Origin: Acidianus brierleyi
GTDB lineage: Archaea; Thermoproteota; Thermoprotei_A; Sulfolobales; Sulfolobaceae
Assembly: GCF_003201835.2 (NCBI RefSeq)
Contig: NZ_CP029289.2
Span: 434,001-498,000, forward strand
Length of the DNA stretch: 64,000 nucleotides
Reading direction: 5' to 3'
The notes under the pieces are model-generated. The model did no database searches and was not told where the DNA came from. It saw nothing but the letters and a program-made list of their open reading frames with translations. Made by a program: the position numbers and the translations under genes. Below, one piece after another: positions 45,338 through 55,415 of this stretch (the first letter of the stretch is position 1; every line of letters starts with the position of its first letter).

Positions 45338-47071
45338 ATGACACCAGAAGAAGCGTACTCAATTAAACTAGTTTCATATGTAAAAATTTCAGATAAAGGT
45401 TTATTACATGTAGAAACGGAAATTGATAAAGATAAATATAAGAACTATATTTATTTAAATAAAGTAAAGATAGGAGAAGGTCTTATTCCTCAATTTTACT
45501 TGAATAATTTCTATTATATAAGGGGAGATAAGACGAAATCCCTTATAGTTCAGACTGAATATGGAGAACCAAAGAAACTTTTTACGTTGGCTAAAATTTC
45601 TAAATATGTATTTCATAAAAAAGGAATATTAATATTAGGAGAAGAAAAAGCAAGCAAAAAGGAACCTTTTTACGCTAATAAGTTAAAATATAGATTTGAT
45701 GGTAGAGGTCTACTTAGAAGTAGACAGTCTCTTTACATCTTTGACGGTAATTTAAGGAAAATATTGAGTGGGGATTTCGACGTAACAGACGTGGCTACTA
45801 ATGGAGATAGAGTAATAGTTTCAACTACTCAGAGTGGAGATGATTATGGGTTAGACGATGTTTATGAAGTGAATATAGACAACGGTGATGTAAGAAAAAT
45901 AACTAAAGGTGAAGGAAGAGTTTCTGCTATAGCCATGAATGAAAAAGGGGATATAGCTTACTTAGGCCATAGAAAAGGACTTTCTCCTTGGGCCACACAA
46001 GAAATTATCATGCCAGAAGAAGGTAAAAGCTTTATGTGTGGAAACAATTGTGGTAGTTCTGTCTTAACTGATCTTTTTGATGGATCTTCTAATCAAATAA
46101 TTTTTAACAAAGACGAAATTTTATCTTTAGGTCAAGAAAAGGGCTCAGTAGATATTTACAGAATATCAGATAATAAGGTTGCTAAGCTAACCAACGGAAA
46201 TAAAGTAGTTAAAGGATTTGACTATAATGGAAAGTTAGCTTATTTCTATACTACTCCAGAAAAACCATCTATATTATATTATGATGGAGAATACGATCCT
46301 AATCCTAATATTAAGGGAGTCTCGCCAATTCATATAGAAGGAGAAATAGAAGGTTGGGCTATAATAAGAGGAAAAGAGAATCCTACAATTGTATTTATTC
46401 ACGGTGGACCTCATACTGCTTATGGTTACGGTTATTTTATAGAATTTCAATTCTTTGCAAGCAACGGATATAACATAATATATTGCAATCCAAGAGGTAG
46501 TCAGGGATATGGAGAGGAATTCGCTAAAGCATGTGTAGGAGATTGGGGCGGAAAAGATATGGAGGATATATTGAATTTTACTAAAAAAGTTATTTCACAA
46601 TTTGACCTAAAAGGAAAAATTGGCGTAACTGGAGGATCATATGGAGGTTTTATGACTAATTGGATAGTAACTCAAACTGACTTTTTCTCAGCTGCCATAA
46701 GTGAAAGGAGTATTTCTAATCTTGTTAGCATGTGTGGAACAAGCGATATAGGTTTCTGGTTTAATACAATAGAAGCTGGAATTACAGATCCTTGGAGTAA
46801 AGACGGAATTCAAAAACTCATGAGTATATCTCCAATATATTATGTTAAGAACGTTAAAACCCCAACAATGTTAATTCAAGGTGAACAAGATTATAGATGT
46901 CCGATAGAACAAGCTGAGCAATTCTTTATTGCGTTAAAAATGAATAACATACCTACAATGCTGGTTAGATATCAAGGAGACGGACATGAACATGCTAGAA
47001 AGGGTAATCCAAAAAACATGAAAGATCGACTTAAAATAAAAATGGAATGGTTCGATAAATATCTTAAATAA
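45338..47071 (+). CDS. S9 prolyl-oligopeptidase / acylaminoacyl-peptidase family
   Basis: A 577-aa protein with an N-terminal beta-propeller (about 1-330) and an alpha/beta-hydrolase domain. The catalytic residues are visible: Ser in VTGGSYGGFMTNW, Asp in QGEQDYRCPIEQA and His in GDGHEHARKG. The HGGPHTAYGYG oxyanion-hole motif precedes them. Such enzymes remove N-acyl amino acids or cut short peptides in the cytoplasm. Close in length and layout to the Sulfolobus acylaminoacyl-peptidases. Stands alone. Confidence 0.9.
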   Translation: MTPEEAYSIKLVSYVKISDKGLLHVETEIDKDKYKNYIYLNKVKIGEGLIPQFYLNNFYYIRGDKTKSLIVQTEYGEPKKLFTLAKISKYVFHKKGILILGEEKASKKEPFYANKLKYRFDGRGLLRSRQSLYIFDGNLRKILSGDFDVTDVATNGDRVIVSTTQSGDDYGLDDVYEVNIDNGDVRKITKGEGRVSAIAMNEKGDIAYLGHRKGLSPWATQEIIMPEEGKSFMCGNNCGSSVLTDLFDGSSNQIIFNKDEILSLGQEKGSVDIYRISDNKVAKLTNGNKVVKGFDYNGKLAYFYTTPEKPSILYYDGEYDPNPNIKGVSPIHIEGEIEGWAIIRGKENPTIVFIHGGPHTAYGYGYFIEFQFFASNGYNIIYCNPRGSQGYGEEFAKACVGDWGGKDMEDILNFTKKVISQFDLKGKIGVTGGSYGGFMTNWIVTQTDFFSAAISERSISNLVSMCGTSDIGFWFNTIEAGITDPWSKDGIQKLMSISPIYYVKNVKTPTMLIQGEQDYRCPIEQAEQFFIALKMNNIPTMLVRYQGDGHEHARKGNPKNMKDRLKIKMEWFDKYLK

Positions 47072-47196
47072 AAATTTTATGACATATATATTAAATGTAT
47101 ATTTCTAAATTCATTATAGTTTTTAACATAAGTGTTATTAGTTCAATAAAGTAGAGTAGAGAAAAATTTTTAGATATTAGGGTAATAAAAAAGTAT

Positions 47197-47907
47197 ATGG
47201 ACTGTATAACTTTGACTAATGTAGTGAAGCGATACGGAAGTTTCGAGGCTCTTAGGAATCTTTCATTTTCAGTACCTTGTGGCGGTAGATATGCTCTTTT
47301 AGGTCCAAATGGAGCTGGTAAATCTACCACTATGAAGATCTTAGCTGGATTGTTAAAACCCGATTTAGGTACTGTCAGTATAGCTGGTTATCCTCCAGAT
47401 TCTAAAGAGGCAAAGGCAATTATGGGGTATTTGCCAGAAGATCCATTACCGTATAGAAATCTTACAGTAAGGGAGAATCTAGAGTATATAGCGGCTTTAA
47501 GGGGAATAAAAAATACTAAAGAAAAAGCCGACGAATTAATGTACGCATTCGATCTTACTCAATATGAGAAAATAGCCGCAGGAAAGCTTTCTAGAGGGAA
47601 TCAGCAAAAATTGTCTATTGCATTAGCGATAATGCATAATCCTCAAGTAGTATTACTTGACGAGCCTTTAAATTATCTTGATATCCCTACTCAAGAGAAA
47701 GTTATTTCAATATTAAAGAACATGAATTCAACCTTTTTAGTTTCAACTCACATAATGTCAATAGCAATGAGATTAACTGATCATGTAATAATGATAGTTA
47801 ACGGTTCTGTTTTATGGGCTGGAAGTATACAGGATTTAAAAGCAATGGGAAAAGAAGATGAGCCTATAGAGAGTGTAGTAGCAAGGATGATGACTAATGC
47901 TAGGTAA
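47197..47907 (+). CDS. ABC exporter ATP-binding protein
   Basis: A 236-aa ATPase: Walker A GPNGAGKSTTMKIL, signature LSRGNQQKLSIAL (Gly-Gly replaced by Arg-Gly), Walker B VVLLDEPLNYLD, and His in STHIMSIAMRL. First gene of a second export operon, overlapping the permease by 11 bp. Substrate unknown. Confidence 0.9.
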   Translation: MDCITLTNVVKRYGSFEALRNLSFSVPCGGRYALLGPNGAGKSTTMKILAGLLKPDLGTVSIAGYPPDSKEAKAIMGYLPEDPLPYRNLTVRENLEYIAALRGIKNTKEKADELMYAFDLTQYEKIAAGKLSRGNQQKLSIALAIMHNPQVVLLDEPLNYLDIPTQEKVISILKNMNSTFLVSTHIMSIAMRLTDHVIMIVNGSVLWAGSIQDLKAMGKEDEPIESVVARMMTNAR

Positions 47908-49246
47908 ACTTATAAAACTTCTAATTTTAAGTAGATTTACAAAACCTCTATTAGCTTTGAACATATTAATTCTCCTTTTGGATTATACCTCAATGGAAGG
48001 ACTTCATGATACCCCTCACGTTCCTAGGGTATTTACAGAAGAGGCTATTTTCATGTTAACTTTTCCTGTTATAATCTCCGCCTTAGCCTCTAGAGTAGTA
48101 GTAACTAAATCCGATATGGATTTTCTTTTTACTTTACCATTGGATAGAAGAGAAATTTTTACTGGCATTTACATAGCTTCAATATTTGCTACAGGGATTT
48201 TTTCTTTATATTTTGGTATATTTGCTGTAGTAATTTTAGGTACCATCGGCATAGTTATTCCAATACTTCTTGCTATAATGAGTACATCAATGTCTATAAC
48301 GTTTTCTTCAATGAAGGGATTATATAGAGGAATGATAGGCGCAATACTTACAATATGGTTTGTTTCTCCTTACTTTGGTTTCCCATTTTCACCATTATCA
48401 ATGATTATAGGATATTATTATGGGTACCCTATACTAATAGCACTAACTTTAATCTTTGTATATTCGTCAATAAGAAATTTCGATAATATAAAGTTCAAGA
48501 CTTTTCAAGGTAGTAGTAAACCTATTAAAGACCTAATATCGTTTGAAGGCTCTACTCCTTTTACTGCTATATTAAAAAGAAATCTTTCATTTGTGGAATT
48601 AGGTGGAAGATTTAATTTTGCTGGGACACCAATGTATAAAACTGCCAGAGTAAAACTCTACTATATTATTCTTGCATCTACTATTATATCTATTATCTAT
48701 TATTTTATAGTAAGAATGATAGGATTTTTCTCAATTTCCTTTTATTTAGTTATAGCAGAATATATATTAATTCTACAATTAGCACAAACAGCTTTCATGT
48801 ACGAACCCTTATGGTTAGGATTGGGCATCATAAACCCTATACAGTACGTACGATATTATTTAGGTAGTAAGTCAATAGCAGCATTCTTCATGCTCCTACC
48901 ATTTGGTATAGTCAATATCATTTTAGGAGTATATAGTTTAGGATTAGTCACAGTCATAGGTATACCTTTAAGCATGATATATTTGGCATCAATAATAGCA
49001 AGGCTAAACCCTATTCAAATAAAGGATGAGAATATTCCAAACGTTAGATTCACGGCTATGCAATGGTTAATAGGCCTTTTTACTTTCCCGATTTTAGTTA
49101 TTGTTATGGTATCAGTATTTTTCCCTGGGATTATCTATGGCATTATAGCGGACGTTATATTAGCAATAATTTCTTTGCCATTTCTATTTTATCAGGGATT
49201 TTGGGAAAAGGTGAAAGATAAGATGATTGAAATGGGATTTGTATGA
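47897..49246 (+). CDS. ABC exporter permease
   Basis: A 449-aa integral membrane protein with ten to twelve helices, among them FIVYFIVRM-like and VMVSVFFPGIIYGIIADVIL segments. An early cytoplasmic loop reads RVVVTKSDMDFLFTLPLDRR, the coupling motif (DFLLTLP) typical of such permeases. Works with the ATPase just upstream. The next gene (GT-C-like) overlaps its end by 4 bp. Confidence 0.78.
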   Translation: MLGKLIKLLILSRFTKPLLALNILILLLDYTSMEGLHDTPHVPRVFTEEAIFMLTFPVIISALASRVVVTKSDMDFLFTLPLDRREIFTGIYIASIFATGIFSLYFGIFAVVILGTIGIVIPILLAIMSTSMSITFSSMKGLYRGMIGAILTIWFVSPYFGFPFSPLSMIIGYYYGYPILIALTLIFVYSSIRNFDNIKFKTFQGSSKPIKDLISFEGSTPFTAILKRNLSFVELGGRFNFAGTPMYKTARVKLYYIILASTIISIIYYFIVRMIGFFSISFYLVIAEYILILQLAQTAFMYEPLWLGLGIINPIQYVRYYLGSKSIAAFFMLLPFGIVNIILGVYSLGLVTVIGIPLSMIYLASIIARLNPIQIKDENIPNVRFTAMQWLIGLFTFPILVIVMVSVFFPGIIYGIIADVILAIISLPFLFYQGFWEKVKDKMIEMGFV

Positions 49247-50277
49247 TAAAACATTTGCCATTTTTTCTATCTAATGATTTTAAATTCGTAATAACAATAT
49301 ATTCTGTTTCAAAACTTCTTGTTTTTATTACAGGCTTTTTTATTCTTGGTAGTGATTTCTTCCAAATTATGGGAACAAAATGGGATAGTTATATTTATGA
49401 AAGTATAGCAAGCCATGGATACGCTGGATATTATATTGTCTTTTCTCCAGTTTACCCAGCGTTAATTTATATTCTTCATATTATACTGCCTACTGTATTT
49501 TCTGCATATATAATAGTAAATATATTTGGATATATTTTTGTATATATTATTTATAGATACTTAGGATTAAAGACCGCCTTATTAATTAGTATTTTTCCAG
49601 TCTATGTAGTATTCTCCACTATACCGTACTCAGACGATATATTACTTACATTTATATCTTTAGCATTATTTATTAATTCCAGCACTATATCTTCCATTTT
49701 TCTTTCATTGTCTGTATTAACATTTTATAATATCATAATCACAATTCCAGCATTTATCATGAAAAATTGGAAGATTATTATAATGCCAATTCTAACAGGC
49801 ATAGGTATATTTATAGCCTATTTTATATTTTTTGGAAACCCTTTCATATATTTTAATATAGAAAAAGAATATTGGAACGCCGGTTTTACTTTACCGAATG
49901 TGCAAGCAATGTTCTTGTTAAATGGTTGGTTCACTAGTGAGCCCTGGAAGTTTTTAAACTTTGAAATTCCAAGACCTCTTTGGCTTATTAGAAATTACTT
50001 GTTTTTTATTTTCTATTTCCTTGGAGATTACTTTTTATTAAAATCCAATCTAAAAAACAGAAAGTTCCTTTTTCTATATTCTTTATTAGTCGAAATGCCT
50101 TTATTGTTCATTAATGGAGTTCCAGCAATATCTATTCCAAGACTACTTCTTCCAGCATTTCCTATATTCTATGGATACGCAAGCTTGCGTAAAAATATTA
50201 TATATTTATATGCAATCATTTCGATATTTTTGATCCCAATAATTACAATATGGCAAATGACAGCATTTTTCTCGTAA
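49243..50277 (+). CDS. GT-C (PIG-V-like) membrane glycosyltransferase
   Basis: A 344-aa protein with about ten helices. The N-terminal outer loop has the PIG-V-type signature (GTKWDSYIYESIASHGYAGY and VFSPVYPAL, i.e. WD...Y..IA..GY...F.P.YP), where the acidic residue acts as catalytic base. Such enzymes transfer mannose or another sugar from a lipid carrier outside the membrane. It is the third gene of the exporter operon, which suggests that the exporter and a surface glycan may be linked; that is inference. Confidence 0.7.
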   Translation: MIKHLPFFLSNDFKFVITIYSVSKLLVFITGFFILGSDFFQIMGTKWDSYIYESIASHGYAGYYIVFSPVYPALIYILHIILPTVFSAYIIVNIFGYIFVYIIYRYLGLKTALLISIFPVYVVFSTIPYSDDILLTFISLALFINSSTISSIFLSLSVLTFYNIIITIPAFIMKNWKIIIMPILTGIGIFIAYFIFFGNPFIYFNIEKEYWNAGFTLPNVQAMFLLNGWFTSEPWKFLNFEIPRPLWLIRNYLFFIFYFLGDYFLLKSNLKNRKFLFLYSLLVEMPLLFINGVPAISIPRLLLPAFPIFYGYASLRKNIIYLYAIISIFLIPIITIWQMTAFFS

Positions 50278-50339
50278 GAAGCAATATATGCAATTAGTAG
50301 TTCACATTGATTCAATAGCTTCTAGATAGCTATTTGTAA

Positions 50340-51320
50340 TTAGATATTTTCTCTAAGTTCTTTTATTTCATTTTTAATATTTTCATTTTCAATAATATCT
50401 AAAGGAAAGTATGCAGTAACTATCCAATTAGGAACATCAACTAGTTCGCTAACTTTAAGATCTAAGGCGGCACTAGATAACATGTAAGCTTCTATGGGCT
50501 CCATAAAATTAGATAATATTGATATAATTCCTTTTACGGCGGTTTTTGTTGCAATCCACAAATCTTGAGATATGCCCGGATAAGCTATATATTCTTTATA
50601 ATCCATTTCTTTAACCTTAGATGTGTAAAATATGGGCTGTGAAATATTCATATTTTTGATAATTTTGACTTTTATCTTAACTTTTAAAGGTGCTTCTATC
50701 GCACTTCCACACACTTCTCCATCTCCTTGAGCTAAATGTGTATCCCCTATAGAAAGTAAACCGCCTTTTTTGAATACTGGCAAATATATTTTAGATCCAG
50801 TAGTCAAATGCTTTATATCAAGATTTCCTCCATTTTCTCTAGGGGGAATAGTACTCCACTTACCTGGATAAGGTAAAGCAGTCCCTATAACGCCGGGGAA
50901 TGGAAATGTCCTTATTCTCACGTTAACTTTTCCGAACTTGGCTTTAGCGTAGCCTTCTTCAGTATTCCATATTGTTAATTCAGGTCCGGCTAGATCTATA
51001 GGAGTTGTATATAGATCTTGAGAAAGAAATCCAAAGCCAGGAATAACTGCAGTCCATCCCCAGCCAAAATCACTAAAATTTAAAAATTCTATTTCTAGTG
51101 CATCGCCTGGTTCTGCATCTTCGATTTCAATAGGTCCAGTTAATGGATGAATAAGATTAAAATCTAATTTCTTTAAGTCTTCCTTTGTTGAAGATTTGGT
51201 AATTTGACCATCGGATGCCTCTTTAGTCTCTATTTCTATTTCATCTTCATTTTTTATACTTATTATAGGCTTTAGGGAATTATCCCATTTATTATGGGTC
51301 TTAGCATGTATAGTGTACAT
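50340..51320 (-). CDS. acetamidase/formamidase family protein
   Basis: A 326-aa FmdA/AmdA-family protein. Seen: IHPLTGPIEIEDAEPGDALE near 55, FPGVIGTALP near 145, the metal/catalytic HLTTGSKIYLPVFKKGGLLS near 180, and IGDTHLAQGDGEVCGSAIEA near 205. It splits formamide or acetamide to ammonia and the acid. With urease and agmatinase it makes the third nitrogen-releasing function in the window. Substrate is assigned by family only. Confidence 0.88.
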   Translation of the reverse strand: MYTIHAKTHNKWDNSLKPIISIKNEDEIEIETKEASDGQITKSSTKEDLKKLDFNLIHPLTGPIEIEDAEPGDALEIEFLNFSDFGWGWTAVIPGFGFLSQDLYTTPIDLAGPELTIWNTEEGYAKAKFGKVNVRIRTFPFPGVIGTALPYPGKWSTIPPRENGGNLDIKHLTTGSKIYLPVFKKGGLLSIGDTHLAQGDGEVCGSAIEAPLKVKIKVKIIKNMNISQPIFYTSKVKEMDYKEYIAYPGISQDLWIATKTAVKGIISILSNFMEPIEAYMLSSAALDLKVSELVDVPNWIVTAYFPLDIIENENIKNEIKELRENI

Positions 51321-51682
51321 TAAATAATTGTATAATATGAAGCTTATTTGTATTGCGAAATTGCTCTTATCAATCCTATCATTCTCTAATGATTATAAAT
51401 CAAGAAAACTAACTTTAAATTAGTTTTAGGAATTAAAACTATTTTTAATAAAAATATTGTATACAAAGCAAAACTTAAATAAGCCTTAACATCACTTATA
51501 TATGAATTATTAGGTTAATAACTATGATTAAATTTTTACGCAAGTTTTTAGTTACGAACGGTTATATAATATATAGTCTATAGTTTATTATGCTCATTTA
51601 TAAACAATTTTTATCGTATTATAGTTATAAAAGAAACGCGTATATACTTCTTAACCTAAGAGAGATTATAGAGGTGAAAATA
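51321..51682. promoter_or_regulatory. intergenic region with a leadered promoter
   Basis: AT-rich spacer. For the rightward gene a TATA-like TTATAAAAG (about 51624-51632) predicts a start near 51650, hence a leader of about 33 nt carrying the strong ribosome binding site GAGGTGA at 51671-51677, 5 bp before the ATG at 51683. This is unusual beside the leaderless neighbours. No other element is seen. Confidence 0.5.
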
Positions 51683-51994
51683 ATGATAAGCAAAGTAACT
51701 TCGATAGTTGGCGGAATAGTAACATTAATAGCAGGATTGGTAGATATAATAACCAGACATCCATTAGATCACTATATTTATGGATTGAACATCATTAGCG
51801 GGTCTATAATGATATATCTCGGTATATTAGGAATAGTGTCTGGATTAATGACATTATACGGTACATACAAGGATAATAAGGACTTTGTTATAGCTGGAGG
51901 AGCAATAGGATTAGCTACTCCTACAGAATTCTCGCTCTTAAGTATAATTGGAGGACTTAGTATGAAAACTGAAAAACAAGCTACTAAGTCATGA
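51683..51994 (+). CDS. small membrane protein
   Basis: A 103-aa protein with three hydrophobic helices (ITSIVGGIVTLIAGLVDII-like start, GSIMIYLGILGIVSGLMTLY, AGGAIGLATPTEFSLLSIIG). The start at 51683 (MISKVTS) is chosen because of the GAGGTGA site; an in-frame ATG at 51590 would add 31 residues with no ribosome binding site. Family not recognised. Confidence 0.65.
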   Translation: MISKVTSIVGGIVTLIAGLVDIITRHPLDHYIYGLNIISGSIMIYLGILGIVSGLMTLYGTYKDNKDFVIAGGAIGLATPTEFSLLSIIGGLSMKTEKQATKS

Positions 51995-51998
51995 TTTT

Positions 51999-53198
51999 TT
52001 ATTTTATAGCTATTTCATGATTTTTTGTTTCTATCTTTTTAGGCCATGTGTACATTGATACAAAAACTACACTTAAAGATGCTAAATTTATGACATTTAT
52101 AAAATAAGGTAAAGATGTCATTCCAAAATATGCTATAAAAACTCCTAGTAAGGCTGAAATTACTCCTCCAGCTACTGCACCAATATTGTATGAAGTTCCG
52201 GTAATAAAGGCTCTAACTTCGGATGGAACTGAACTTGCTACTATTCCAGAAATTAATGGCCAAAAACCTACAGCAAAAGCATATAGAATAACTCCAGAAG
52301 ACATTATTGAAATACTTTTGAATATTGATAACACGGGCATTGAAAGGAATGCTGCAATTAAAAGTGTTATTATACCAATATATATTAATTTGAAAGTTCC
52401 AAAGATATATGATAATTTACCGAATATTACATATGCGGCAGCCTGGATTCCATTGGCTAAAGCCATCAAAAATCCTACATTGTAAGTAGAAAATCCAGAG
52501 AATTTTGCAAAATCAGGGTAAATACTAAATATTGATAAGTATGCTATAAACATTCCAGACATTGCAAAAGAAGCCTTTATAAAATAATCCATATAATCTT
52601 TTACGTTTATTTTAAAAGTAGTAGAAACTGGATGAAACTTTTCTGAAACCTTAAACGCTATGTAAGGTACTATTGCAAGAGGAATTCCTCCAGTGAGCAT
52701 AAATATTCTATAACCAGTAAGAGAATCTAGAGAACTACCTATAAACAAATATGTTATTCCAGTTAACGCATATCCTAAAGCATAACCTGCTTGAACTATG
52801 CTATTTATAAGTTGTATTTTTCTTGGAGGAACTTGTTCTATTGCTAGTACTGTTCCAGAAGTCCACTGAGCTCCCATAAATGCTCCTTCAATAGTTCTAA
52901 ACAATGCCATTATAGGAAAGATTGTAGAAAAAGCAAAAGCTATTTGAAATATTGAATATCCTCCTGTTCCTACTATCGATATTATTTTACGGCCTTTCTT
53001 GTCTGCAAGTTTTCCAAATATACTTGCTCCAGCAACTCTACCTACTAATCCTAACGAAAATAATAAAGTAAGTTCTGGATAACTTAAATGTAAATATTGA
53101 TGTAGAAATTCATAAGTATAAGTAATTAATACAAGATCGTAAATATTTCCAGCCCAAGCCAAGGTTGATGAAGTTACTGCGTGAATATAACTTTTCAT
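51999..53198 (-). CDS. MFS transporter (metabolite:H+ symporter-like)
   Basis: A 399-aa, 12-helix protein: KSYIHAVTSSTLAWAGNIYD at the start, the MFS motif GKLADKKGRKIISIVGTGGY, and a second half with GFWPLISGIVASSVPSEVRA. It resembles the partial MFS at 1-950. Likely imports an organic acid or other small metabolite with protons. Confidence 0.88.
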   Translation of the reverse strand: MKSYIHAVTSSTLAWAGNIYDLVLITYTYEFLHQYLHLSYPELTLLFSLGLVGRVAGASIFGKLADKKGRKIISIVGTGGYSIFQIAFAFSTIFPIMALFRTIEGAFMGAQWTSGTVLAIEQVPPRKIQLINSIVQAGYALGYALTGITYLFIGSSLDSLTGYRIFMLTGGIPLAIVPYIAFKVSEKFHPVSTTFKINVKDYMDYFIKASFAMSGMFIAYLSIFSIYPDFAKFSGFSTYNVGFLMALANGIQAAAYVIFGKLSYIFGTFKLIYIGIITLLIAAFLSMPVLSIFKSISIMSSGVILYAFAVGFWPLISGIVASSVPSEVRAFITGTSYNIGAVAGGVISALLGVFIAYFGMTSLPYFINVINLASLSVVFVSMYTWPKKIETKNHEIAIK

Positions 53199-53277
53199 AC
53201 CATAAAATGCGAAATAACTTTTTAAAAATTTTATTTAGATAAAATTGTCATTTCCTCAATAGGAAAAGCTTGTATTT

Positions 53278-54078
53278 TTAACTAGAATTCTTACATTCTT
53301 CAACAAGTTTTTTGTAAGCTTCTTTATTACTAGGTCCTCCCGTAATTCCATTCTCTTTAAAATCTTTTTCTCCTATTATTAAACCATCAGCCTCCTTACA
53401 GAAATCTTTGAAATTTTCAAGAGATATTCCACTTCCTATGACTATAGGTAATTTTATTGAGGATTTAACTTTCTTAACTGTGTCTATACTTGGTGGAATA
53501 TTGCTTCTATAGCCGGAAACTATAACAGCGTCAGCTCCTCCTCTTTCTGCTAAATCTTGTGCAGCAATCTCTATAGGTAGATTATATAAAGGATATGCAT
53601 GTTTAACGTGAATATCTGCTGCTATCATAACTTTAGAATTAAGATACCTTTTTAATCGTAAAAGTTCTGCTGCCTTTCCCTCTATTATTCCTTGATCTGT
53701 AACATACGCTCCAATAAGAATATTACATCTTATAAACTGCGAGTTGGTTATATGTGAAATAGAAAAAGCGTCTATGCAACCATTTCTTAGTACATTTACT
53801 CCTACTGCATCAAAATTAAAATTTTTCCTAATTTCTCTGGTTATTATTGTCATAGAAGTTATAGTTATTGATGGTATTTGATCCTTAAAAAATGGATAAT
53901 CTCCTAGATTTTCTATTATTATACCGTCTACTTTAGCTTCTTCTAATTTTTTACCTTCAGAATATGCAAATTTTAATATTTCATCAATATTATATACGTT
54001 GTTTGGAGATCCTGGTAAAGGAGGTAAATGAATCATTCCTATTATATACGGTTTTTTATGAAATAGGTCATCTAGCAT
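53278..54078 (-). CDS. BtpA/SgcQ-family TIM-barrel protein
   Basis: A 266-aa protein of the BtpA family (TIM-barrel phosphate-binding fold). The family start MIGMIHLPPLPGSPNN is clear, then GIIIENLGDYPFFKD, IAADIHVKHAYPL and the late GSGISLENFKDFC and ADGLIIGEKDFKENG. In cyanobacteria BtpA is linked to photosystem I, which cannot apply here; bacterial SgcQ relatives are of unknown substrate, possibly nucleosides or sugar phosphates. It starts 82 bp before the interrupted gene's promoter area. Confidence 0.85.
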   Translation of the reverse strand: MLDDLFHKKPYIIGMIHLPPLPGSPNNVYNIDEILKFAYSEGKKLEEAKVDGIIIENLGDYPFFKDQIPSITITSMTIITREIRKNFNFDAVGVNVLRNGCIDAFSISHITNSQFIRCNILIGAYVTDQGIIEGKAAELLRLKRYLNSKVMIAADIHVKHAYPLYNLPIEIAAQDLAERGGADAVIVSGYRSNIPPSIDTVKKVKSSIKLPIVIGSGISLENFKDFCKEADGLIIGEKDFKENGITGGPSNKEAYKKLVEECKNSS

Positions 54079-54278
54079 TTTCTTAATACCTATAATTTCA
54101 ATCTCTTTAAAATCTCTTTACTATAATTATAGTAATCTAATTTTCATTTATATAAATAAATTTATATTGCTATATAGTCTTCATTCTCTTTATCTTAACA
54201 AGGGGTTCAAAGGGGGCGTAAGACCCCTTCCGTTAGGTAGGAGATGGATAGGCTCCACATGCTTTGCCTCTAACATGG

Positions 54279-55415
54279 CTAGGCGATAGCTTGAAGAGCC
54301 GAAGGAACTACTTGATTGGGGTCAACTTGAGGGCCTTCACCACCTCCTCCCCTATACCTAGTCTTCTTAGTCTCACCCTTGTATTCCCCATCCTTGAGTA
54401 CGTGATAAACTATCCTACACATCTTGTTGGCCAAGGCTAATGTAGCCTTTTTGGAATTGCTTGTCCTCTTCAACAAGGCTTGATAGAAGCCATTAAATTG
54501 GGCCGTGTTCTTAGCGGACCTTGCAACAAGGAATAGAACGCGGGATAAGTGCTTATTCCCCTTGATGAGACCGTTGTGAAATTCGGTCTTCCCGCTCTGC
54601 TTAGTCCAGAAACTCCAGCATAAGAAGCAGCTTGTTTCGAAGACTCAAACCTGCTCACGTCTCCAAGCTCAGCGTAAATTGTGGCTGCAGAGATTGGGCC
54701 TATTCCGGGTATCTTAGTCACTACTGCTTCCTCGGGTAGGAACTTCATTATCTCGTTCTCCACTTCCTTGATTTGTTCTTCTATAATGTTCATTAGGTCC
54801 AGGAGTTGTTTTAGGATGAACGCTTCTATTCTAGTTAATTTTCTTCCCAATAATTTGGAGTACTCCTTGATCTCTTCGTCAGTTAGCTTCTCATCAGTGG
54901 CTAGTTTTCTCACTATTTCCTTTGTCTTCTTTTCGAAGGTAGCTTGTATCCTGCTGTTTCTAGAACTTTCCTTATCTCGTTCTTTACTTGTGTCTTTCTC
55001 TCTACTAGTCCTTCTCTGTGTCTTGTCATTTCTCTTAGTTCTTGCATTTCTCCCGTTGGTACGATCCTTTTACTGTGCCTGCAGCGTAGGCTATTGCGAG
55101 TCTTATGGAGTCGTTCTTGTCTGTCTTCTTGCCTAGGACTTCAACTGTTTGGACAGGGTTTATCACGTTTACTTTTAGTCCGTTGTCTCTCAGTACGTTG
55201 TATACGTGGTAGAAGTATACTCCTGTTGCTTCCATTATTCCTTCTTCGTATCCTTCTAGGAATTTTATAAGTTCTTTGAGTCCTTCCTCGTTGTATTTGA
55301 ATTCTCTCGTATCAGCTTCTTTTACTGTGTTGTTGTTTATTTCCATCTTGGTTGCAACAAGTCTTGATTCCCCCACATCTATTGCAAATACTTTAGGCTT
55401 TATCTTCCTTTCCAT
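54279..55415 (-). pseudogene. IS110-family transposase, frameshifted
   Basis: Minus-strand remains in three main frames. The N-terminal DEDD domain (55415 down to about 55060) has FAIDVGESRLVA, IMEATGVYFYHVY and KKTDKNDS. It breaks at about 55055, continues in another frame (VPTGEMQELREMTRHREGLV) and breaks again near 54940, before the Tnp20 domain (KIPGIGPISAATIYAELGDV). A third shift near 54610 puts the catalytic QSGKTEFHNG segment out of frame; the end (LLKRTSNSKKATLALANKMC) is readable to the stop at 54279. Three frameshifts mean it is dead. Confidence 0.85.

Noticed and set aside
54681..55270. Long plus-strand frames opposite the IS110 transposase
   Set aside because: Leu/Ser-rich shadows of the transposase; the minus strand holds the DEDD and Tnp20 motifs.
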